Shown here piece after piece: positions 5,587-10,188 of a stretch of DNA of 10,188 nucleotides. A model generated the notes under the pieces. It searched no databases and was not told the DNA's origin. It saw nothing but the letters and a program-made list of their open reading frames with translations. The DNA comes from Planctomycetota bacterium (GTDB lineage: Bacteria; Planctomycetota; Phycisphaerae; UBA1845), in contig JADFRH010000058.1 of the NCBI GenBank assembly GCA_022561415.1, positions 1 to 10,188 on the forward strand. The letters are read 5' to 3'. Numbering within the stretch: position 1 is the stretch's first letter; every line of letters starts with the position of its first letter. The translations under genes were made by a program, and so were the position numbers.

Positions 5587-6479
5587 GTAAGGCACGGGCC
5601 TATCTCGAACTCGTGCGTGTGCCCAACCTGTTGACGGCCGTCGCCGACGTGGTCGCCGGATTCGCCTACGGCGGCGGGCGTGTTTCGGACTGGCCGATGC
5701 TGCTCTGGCTTTCGGCCTCTTCCGTGTGCCTCTATGCCGGTGGCGTGGCGCTGAACGACGTGTGTGACGCCGCGATTGATGCCGAACAGCGACCGGACAG
5801 GCCAATCCCTTCGGGGCGCGTAAACGTTCGCGCGGCAAAGCGATTGGCTATCATGCTGTTGACACTGGGCATTGCCTTGGCAACGTGGGCTTCGGTTCCG
5901 TCCGGTATCGTAGCAACCTCGCTGGTCCTTTGCGTCGTTTTCTATGATGCGGTTCTCAAGCACCATGCCATCGCGCCGGCAGCCATGGGCCTTTGTCGGG
6001 CGCTGAATTTCTGCCTTCCGCTGGCGGGGCTTGGGGTTCTGTCGAGCGGTGCCGGATACGTCCTCCCGCTGGCGGCCATCTGGCTCTATGTGACATCGCT
6101 CACCTATTTCGCGCAGGGCGAGGCGGCTCTGGCGGTCGGGCGTGGCCGCCGCCCGCTGACGATCGGTACGTTCGGTGTTTGCCTGTCCGCGATGAGCCTG
6201 GTCGGTCTGCACTGGACTCTTCCGGCGCCGCACAACGCGTTCTTGATCGGCGTGGCCGCGATCGTGATTACCCTCGCCTACTGCGGCGCTTCTGCCGTGA
6301 AACGACCGGATCCCGCGTCGATTCAACGCGTGGTTCGCGCGTTCGTGATGCTACTGGTGGGTCTCGATGTCTGCATCGCCTGGGCGAGTCGGGGAAGCGG
6401 GTTTGCAGCGGCGGTGGCCGCCCTGTTGGTTCTCGCCGTGATCCTGGGATCGAACCGGGTGGGACTGCGTGTGACGTAG
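5583..6479 (+). CDS. UbiA-family prenyltransferase (EboC-like)
   Basis: An integral membrane protein of 298 residues with a series of hydrophobic segments over its whole length. UbiA enzymes move a prenyl group from a diphosphate to a small or aromatic acceptor. The first Asp-rich motif is intact: Asn58-Asp59, Asp62 and Asp66 in LNDVCDAAIDAEQRPDRPIP. A Tyr/Lys motif follows as FYDAVLKHH at 120-128. The second Asp-rich loop of canonical UbiA is not recognisable; the matching region reads YFAQGEAALAVGRGRRP near 175-191. The N-terminus (YLELVRVPNLLTAVADVVAG) and the first motif resemble EboC proteins as I remember them. The GTG start overlaps the preceding stop. The acceptor is unknown; the operon suggests a cyclitol or derivative. 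Confidence 0.85.
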   Translation: MSKARAYLELVRVPNLLTAVADVVAGFAYGGGRVSDWPMLLWLSASSVCLYAGGVALNDVCDAAIDAEQRPDRPIPSGRVNVRAAKRLAIMLLTLGIALATWASVPSGIVATSLVLCVVFYDAVLKHHAIAPAAMGLCRALNFCLPLAGLGVLSSGAGYVLPLAAIWLYVTSLTYFAQGEAALAVGRGRRPLTIGTFGVCLSAMSLVGLHWTLPAPHNAFLIGVAAIVITLAYCGASAVKRPDPASIQRVVRAFVMLLVGLDVCIAWASRGSGFAAAVAALLVLAVILGSNRVGLRVT

Positions 6480-6491
6480 CACGTCGTCGAG

Positions 6492-6510
6492 CCCGGCGCA
6501 GGCGCGCGGG
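6492..6510. terminator. Possible bidirectional stem-loop at convergent ends
   Basis: CCCGGCGC pairs with GCGCGGG around an AGGC loop, a 7-bp GC stem with one bulged G. It fills most of the 31-nt gap between the UbiA stop and the GHMP gene stop. No T-tract is present, so this is a weak call based on position. Confidence 0.3.
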
Positions 6511-8043
6511 TCAGACTTTGCGGACGCCTGTGACAAAGGCGCCGGAGTCCGTGCTCCGCAGCAGGGTGGCGCTGCAACCGGTTTGTGAATCGAACGCCTC
6601 GATCGCGCTGGCGATCGCATCGTCGGCGGCGCGCCCGGTCTTGGCGAGCACGGCGACGACGCCGCCACAGCCGCGCCCGGTGATCTTGGCACCAAAGATG
6701 CCCTTTCCGGTACCGTATCGGCGGAGCAGGTTGACAAGCAGATCGGCGTGTACGCTGCCGAGCCCACAGCGCTGCCCATAGCTCCAGTGCGACGCGTACA
6801 TCAGCTCACCCGCTTCGCGGAGCGCGACGTCGCGCTGTTCGGGTGGGTTTTCACCCGCCCGCCTGATGCATTTTAGAAATTGAGAGACCCTCGTGTGTTC
6901 GTAAATGTGATGCTCGGTCCGCGACCGAACCTTATAAGTGCAGGAAGGGTCGATACGGGTAAGCGAATCGCCGGTCTCACCGAAGCGTTCGAGATACTCG
7001 CTGCCTTTGAGCTTCGTCGGGAGACGATCGCGAAAGCGTTCGACATAGTCCTCTACGGAGACGCTGGAAAGAAGCCCGCTGAAGCTCGAGCCGGTCGGAT
7101 TCTCGTGTCGCACGATCCGCTCGATCAAACCACGCCCCATGAAGGCGGCCACCCTCGCACGTATGAACTTCTCGGTGGCATCGGATGACCGTCCCCCACA
7201 CTCAATGCCGATGACGGACAAACGGTCGGAAAGGTTAATCCTCGCACCCAACGACGAGGTCGCGCACTCGACAAGGTGGAGTGTGTCCGCCTCGCCGTGC
7301 AGGACGCAGTAAGCGTCGCCGATCCCAATCGGCAGGTCGAGCCAGCGGTTGGCCACGCGCTGGCACACGGCCACCGTCCTGTTGGCTTGGGGCGCAACGT
7401 CGTGAAGACCGGCAAGCGCTGCGGCCGTTGCGGCAGATACTGAAGTTTCGGCCGCGACCCCCGCAAGACCACTGAGCGTCGAGCCTATGGCGATGACCAG
7501 GCCGCGCTCCAAACGAGGGATCACCCCCGCGCGGCACATTTCCACAAGCGTCGCGAGTGCGCACCACGCATCGTCGGCGTGCGTCCGATCGATCAAACCG
7601 ACAAAGTCGGCTTGCCGACTCCGCGCCCGATCAGCCTCGATGGGTTTGCCACCCTCGTCGAATAACTGTGCGAGAGGCACAACACACGATGTCGCGGCGC
7701 CGTTGCCGGAATCCGAGGGGGGCCAACAGATGATCGAAAGGTCGTCACCGCTGCCCGGCGTGGAAGCCCCGGCGCGCCGGGGTTCGACGCCGACCAGCAC
7801 ACGGCCGCCGATCGGCATGTTGACAATCGAAGAGCCGCTGTATTCCGCCAGCCCCCCCATCACGTCGAGCCGCCCGGGAGCGCAGGCAACATACCGGTCT
7901 GCAGCGCCGGGAAGGCGACTCATCAGATCGACCGTGTCCGGCTCGACCAGCCAGTCCGAGCTTCGTCCACCGGCGGGCGGACGCGCCGGCGCGATGGGCG
8001 CTTCCGAGTGTCGAACATCAGCCGTGTTTGATTCTACGGTCAT
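6511..8043 (-). CDS. L-arabinokinase-like GHMP-family protein, motifs altered
   Basis: This 510-residue protein is closest to the GHMP kinase part of plant L-arabinokinase. Motif 1 is APGRLDVMGGLAEYSGS at 55-71. The C-terminal half also matches: YSVRAPARHPIYE in the plant enzyme corresponds to YKVRSRTEHHIYE at 370-382, then HWSYGQRCGLGS at 419-430 and motif 3 GAKITGRGCGG at 451-461. Motif 2, the phosphate loop, is not conserved: where relatives have PEGKGVSSSAA this protein has roughly SGLAGVAAETS at 191-201. The DSGIRH strand reads ECGGRS at 281-286. The Asp of GVMDQ is kept as Asp243 in GIGDAY. A sugar 1-kinase role is the family expectation, but activity is doubtful. A GC palindrome encodes residues 87-92 in a loop after motif 1. 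The start is ATG with a weak GGAAAG upstream. It is convergent with the UbiA operon. Confidence 0.85.
   Translation of the reverse strand: MTVESNTADVRHSEAPIAPARPPAGGRSSDWLVEPDTVDLMSRLPGAADRYVACAPGRLDVMGGLAEYSGSSIVNMPIGGRVLVGVEPRRAGASTPGSGDDLSIICWPPSDSGNGAATSCVVPLAQLFDEGGKPIEADRARSRQADFVGLIDRTHADDAWCALATLVEMCRAGVIPRLERGLVIAIGSTLSGLAGVAAETSVSAATAAALAGLHDVAPQANRTVAVCQRVANRWLDLPIGIGDAYCVLHGEADTLHLVECATSSLGARINLSDRLSVIGIECGGRSSDATEKFIRARVAAFMGRGLIERIVRHENPTGSSFSGLLSSVSVEDYVERFRDRLPTKLKGSEYLERFGETGDSLTRIDPSCTYKVRSRTEHHIYEHTRVSQFLKCIRRAGENPPEQRDVALREAGELMYASHWSYGQRCGLGSVHADLLVNLLRRYGTGKGIFGAKITGRGCGGVVAVLAKTGRAADDAIASAIEAFDSQTGCSATLLRSTDSGAFVTGVRKV
7767..7782. repeat. GC palindrome, copy 3, inside the GHMP gene
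   Basis: CCCCGGCGCGCCGGGG, a perfect 16-bp palindrome, encodes PRRAG in the GHMP protein. It shares the 14-bp core with the three intergenic copies. In the plant L-arabinokinase alignment this position falls in a variable loop. Confidence 0.8.
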
Positions 8044-8056
8044 CCGCTCTTTCCGA

Positions 8057-8072
8057 CCCCGGCGCGCCGGGG
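8057..8072. repeat. GC palindrome, copy 4, upstream of the GHMP gene
   Basis: CCCCGGCGCGCCGGGG, identical to 7767-7782, 13 nt upstream of the GHMP start codon. If transcription begins further right, it would form a strong hairpin in the 5' leader close to the ribosome site. Confidence 0.8.
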
Positions 8073-8103
8073 CTTACCGATCTCGATACCCGGAGTAGAC
8101 TCG

Positions 8104-8143
8104 GAAACGTCAAAACGTCGAAACGTCGAAACCTTGAAACCTA
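8104..8143 (+). repeat. Octamer array GAAACGTC before the GHMP gene
   Basis: Five 8-nt units: GAAACGTC, AAAACGTC and GAAACGTC, then two diverged units (GAAACCTT and GAAACCTA). It lies in the 120-bp gap between the GHMP gene and the DUF151 gene, separated from the palindrome by about 30 bp of unique DNA. Confidence 0.85.
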
Positions 8144-8163
8144 CCAAACCGGGAAGCGCAAAT

Positions 8164-8565
8164 TCACTGGCACACCTCGTCCAAGACGGAGTCATCAACG
8201 AAAATAGGCGTATCCGTTCCGGCTCCGACCGCGATCGCATCAGAGGGTCGCGAGTCGATCTCGACGATATCCCCATTGCGTCGAAGAACCAACTTGGCGT
8301 AGAACGTGGAATCACGCAGTTCGTGGATGACAATCTGATCGAGCTTGAAATCGAGCTGCCCGATCATACACTCGATGAGATCATGTGTCATCGGGCGCTG
8401 CATCTTGTTCTGCGTCGTGCGGCGCCGGATGGCGTAGGCCTCATGCACGCCGATCAGAATCGGGAATGCCCGGTCACCCTCCGTTTCGCGGAGAACGATC
8501 ATCGACATCTTCTCGTCTTCCGAGTCAATGATGACGATACGCGCGAGATCCATCCGAATGAACAT
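8164..8565 (-). CDS. Bifunctional nuclease family protein (DUF151)
   Basis: A 133-residue single-domain protein of the bifunctional nuclease (BFN/DUF151) family; plant members have DNase and RNase activity, while bacterial members are mostly uncharacterised. Visible signatures are MDLARIVI at 5-12, the core FPILIGVHEAYAI at 34-46, RPMTHDLI at 57-64, and SRPSDAIAVG at 105-114, the family hallmark. The ATG at 8565 matches the usual start a few residues before the LARIVI strand; an ATG at 8553 is an alternative. No clear ribosome site is seen. It follows panB on the same strand after a 94-nt gap filled by heptamer repeats, and precedes the GHMP gene across a 120-nt repeat-bearing gap. Cellular role unknown. 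Confidence 0.9.
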   Translation of the reverse strand: MFIRMDLARIVIIDSEDEKMSMIVLRETEGDRAFPILIGVHEAYAIRRRTTQNKMQRPMTHDLIECMIGQLDFKLDQIVIHELRDSTFYAKLVLRRNGDIVEIDSRPSDAIAVGAGTDTPIFVDDSVLDEVCQ

Positions 8566-8582
8566 GATCTAGACACCACACC

Positions 8583-8610
8583 AATTACGAATTACAAATT
8601 ACGAATCACG
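8583..8610 (+). repeat. Heptamer array AATTACG
   Basis: Four 7-nt units, AATTACG twice with AATTACA and AATCACG, in the gap between the DUF151 gene and panB, 17 bp upstream of the DUF151 start codon. Confidence 0.85.
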
Positions 8611-8621
8611 CGCTCGTCAGC

Positions 8622-8656
8622 CGTAAGTCGTAACTCGTACTTCGTAACTCGTAATC
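8622..8656 (+). repeat. Heptamer array CGTAACT at panB 3' end
   Basis: Five 7-nt units, CGTAACT twice with CGTAAGT, CGTACTT and CGTAATC. It ends 3 bp before the panB stop codon (TGA on the minus strand at 8660-8662). Twelve bp separate it from the AATTACG array. Confidence 0.85.
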
Positions 8657-8659
8657 CCG

Positions 8660-9547
8660 TCAAGACTCCTTGATCTCTCGACGCTTCACTTCTGAGTGCC
8701 CAAATGCCTGAAGGAGTTTTTCGAGTTCCTTCGGGTCCATGGCGACGCTCTGCTCCATCGTCGGGAAGTTTCCTTCGGAAACGTCCTTCGCGTAAGCCCC
8801 GAACGCTTTGACCAGCAGCTCGTGTAACTGAGCATACGGTTTAACCGAACGAGGAGGATGTCCACCACCATATCCGATCATGTCGTGAAACACCAGCACC
8901 TGACCGTCGCAATCCGGCCCCGAAACGATCCCGGTCACCGGCAACGTGGTGGACTCGGTAATCCGGCGGGCGACCTCGAGCGGCACCGCCTCGAGAAGCA
9001 GCGCCACCGCCCCCGCCTCCTCCATCATCTTGGCGTCTTCAATCAGGCGCATGGCGTCCGCCGCGTGTTTTCCCTGAACGCGGTACCCGCCGATACGTTG
9101 GATCGATTGAGGCCTGAGCCCGAGATGGGCCATCACGGGTATCGTGGCGGCACACATGGCGTCGACGGTCTTGACGAGACGACGATCCACTTCGACTTTA
9201 ACACAGTCGCAACCGGCCTCAGCCATGAAACGCCCTGCGTTGCGAATGGCCTCTTCGGGGCAAACCTGATAACTCAGATAAGGCATATCGCCGACCAGGT
9301 AAACAGATGGGGCGCCGCGGCGGACGGCCGCCGTGATCGTCACCATGTGGTCGACCGTAACAGGTAATGTGGTGGGATGGCCGAGGCAGACTTCGGCGTA
9401 GGTATCGCCCACGAGCAACGAGTCGATACCGGCCTGCTCCATGAGACGCGCTGTGGAGTAGTCGTAGCACGTCAGCATCGATATTTTTCGACGCTCGCGC
9501 TTTGCCGCTCGCAGTGTGCCGATCGTGATTTTGTCGGAACCGCCCAT
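8660..9547 (-). CDS. panB: 3-Methyl-2-oxobutanoate hydroxymethyltransferase (PanB)
   Basis: First step of pantothenate and coenzyme A synthesis: transfer of a hydroxymethyl group from methylene-tetrahydrofolate to 3-methyl-2-oxobutanoate, giving ketopantoate. The 295 residues carry LTCYDYSTARLMEQAGID at 25-42, VGDTYAEVCLGHPTTLPVT at 46-64, VGDMPYLSY at 85-93, CVKVEV at 115-120, AHLGLRPQS at 140-148 and LLLEAVP at 183-189. By comparison with the E. coli enzyme, Asp48, Asp87 and Glu119 should bind the metal, Lys117 the substrate, and Glu186 should be catalytic. Two usually conserved spots differ: the DS pair after VG is DT, and the IGIGAG turn reads TGIVSG at 205-210. These may be lineage variants. 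The ATG at 9547 has only weak ribosome-site similarity. No panC or panD is visible. Confidence 0.93.
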   Translation of the reverse strand: MGGSDKITIGTLRAAKRERRKISMLTCYDYSTARLMEQAGIDSLLVGDTYAEVCLGHPTTLPVTVDHMVTITAAVRRGAPSVYLVGDMPYLSYQVCPEEAIRNAGRFMAEAGCDCVKVEVDRRLVKTVDAMCAATIPVMAHLGLRPQSIQRIGGYRVQGKHAADAMRLIEDAKMMEEAGAVALLLEAVPLEVARRITESTTLPVTGIVSGPDCDGQVLVFHDMIGYGGGHPPRSVKPYAQLHELLVKAFGAYAKDVSEGNFPTMEQSVAMDPKELEKLLQAFGHSEVKRREIKES

Positions 9548-9672
9548 GGCTCATAGAGGATAGCATTTCACAACCGCCTGACAAGCGGCCTCATGTGCGT
9601 CTGGTGGTGCAATAAACCGCGTTGGCGGCCGCAAAGCAAGCGTTTGCGCCCCGACGCCCGGTGAAACCCCGA

Positions 9673-10188
9673 TCACACGGACTTGAAATGCTCGAATGAC
9701 TGCAAGCAGGTGCGGCAGTAGTGAATGGAGCGGCACAGCGTCGGGCCGAAGATCGACTCCAGGTCGGTCTCGATCGACTTGCAAAACGGACACTCGACCT
9801 TTTCGAGTGTATCCAGCCCGTTCACGCAGCGGTCGCGCGGTGGTGCCAGCCCAAACTCCGTAAGTTTCGTGCGACCCACGTCGCTAATGCGGTCGGTCGA
9901 CCACGGTGGATCGTAGACAACGTTGACGATGACGTCGCGCTCTCGTGTGGATAGGACCGCCTCGCGAATCTCACGGCGGATCAGGTCAATGGCGGGACAG
10001 CCGGCGAAAGTGGGCGTTAGATCGACCACGGCGCGATCTCCGTCGATGCGTACGTCAGCGATCATGCCCATCTCAACGACATTGAGCGTGGGAATCTCCG
10101 GATCCATAACGCACTCCAGTACGCCGTGAATCGCACGTAACCGCTCCGCGTCTTCTAGTGACACAGGTTCGTCATGAATCGCGGACAT
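9673..10188 (-). CDS. paaD: PaaD-type DUF59 protein with C-terminal zinc ribbon
   Basis: A 171-residue protein resembling PaaD, the accessory maturation factor of the phenylacetyl-CoA epoxidase. The MIP18/DUF59 domain covers about 15-95, with MDPEIPTLNVVEMG at 28-41 and the cysteine motif FAGCPAIDLI at 61-70, and ends in VVYDPPWSTDRIS. A C-terminal zinc-ribbon segment has Cys133 and Cys136, then Cys152, and Cys158 and Cys161, with ECPFC and the FGPTLCRS stretch typical of PaaD. The ATG is the last codon of the window, so a longer N-terminus cannot be excluded, though the domain begins at the expected distance. Partner genes paaABC and paaE would lie to the right if this is a true paa operon. 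A 125-bp gap without recognisable features separates it from panB. Confidence 0.85.
   Translation of the reverse strand: MSAIHDEPVSLEDAERLRAIHGVLECVMDPEIPTLNVVEMGMIADVRIDGDRAVVDLTPTFAGCPAIDLIRREIREAVLSTRERDVIVNVVYDPPWSTDRISDVGRTKLTEFGLAPPRDRCVNGLDTLEKVECPFCKSIETDLESIFGPTLCRSIHYCRTCLQSFEHFKSV

Noticed and set aside
4612..5838. A 408-codon open frame on the minus strand
   Set aside because: It lies opposite the TIM-barrel gene and the ends of its neighbours, is very Arg-rich and shows no domain.
5493..6326. A 277-codon minus-strand frame opposite the UbiA gene
   Set aside because: It is hydrophilic Arg/Gln/His-rich antisense of a hydrophobic membrane protein, a common artefact.
9631..9647. 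A short inverted repeat GCAAA/TTTGC between panB and paaD as a terminator
   Set aside because: Only 5 bp of stem with a 7-nt loop and no T-tract; too weak to call.

Overview
The window is GC-rich bacterial DNA with compact genes, GTG and ATG starts and mostly weak Shine-Dalgarno sites. It looks like Planctomycetota or a relative. That rests on gene content (LarB, L-arabinokinase-like GHMP kinase, inositol-3-phosphate synthase beside UbiA) and on a dispersed element at 953-976 that reads SRDREGA in frame, which I recall from planctomycete proteins. The taxonomic call is an inference and no rRNA is present.

Layout. 1-268: the end of an unrecognised, less GC-rich reading frame that runs into a larB lacking its 5' end. 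282-986 (+): larB, for nickel-pincer cofactor synthesis. 1030-1941 (+): nnrD, for NAD(P)HX repair. 2066-3157 (-): a PilT-like pilus-retraction ATPase convergent with nnrD. 3158-3485: a 328-bp divergent spacer filled with repeats. 3486-6479 (+): a tight three-gene operon of inositol-3-phosphate synthase, a TIM-barrel sugar-phosphate isomerase/epimerase-like protein and a UbiA-family membrane prenyltransferase, the last two overlapping by 4 nt. 6511-8043 (-): a convergent L-arabinokinase-like GHMP protein with altered nucleotide-binding motifs. 8164-8565 (-): a bifunctional-nuclease (DUF151) protein. 8660-9547 (-): panB. 9673-10188 (-): a PaaD-type DUF59 protein whose start codon lies on the window edge.

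How the genes may work together. The 3486-6479 operon makes a cyclitol phosphate, may modify it, and can attach a prenyl group to a small acceptor at the membrane. The same classes of enzyme (sugar-phosphate cyclase, TIM barrel, UbiA) occur in the ebo clusters, so I suggest an ebo-like cyclitol-lipid pathway. The other genes look like independent housekeeping functions.

The most distinctive structure is a system of short repeats. Octamers (GAAACGTC type), several heptamer families (AACTGAC, AATTCAG, AATTACG, CGTAACT) and a GC palindrome (CCCGGCGCGCCGGG) fill nearly every gap in the left 3.3 kb and the 8.0-8.7 kb stretch. They touch start and stop codons and enter coding sequence in larB and the GHMP gene. 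In three places the order is octamers, GC hairpin, AACTGAN heptamers, and two of these copies flank pilT as inverted repeats.
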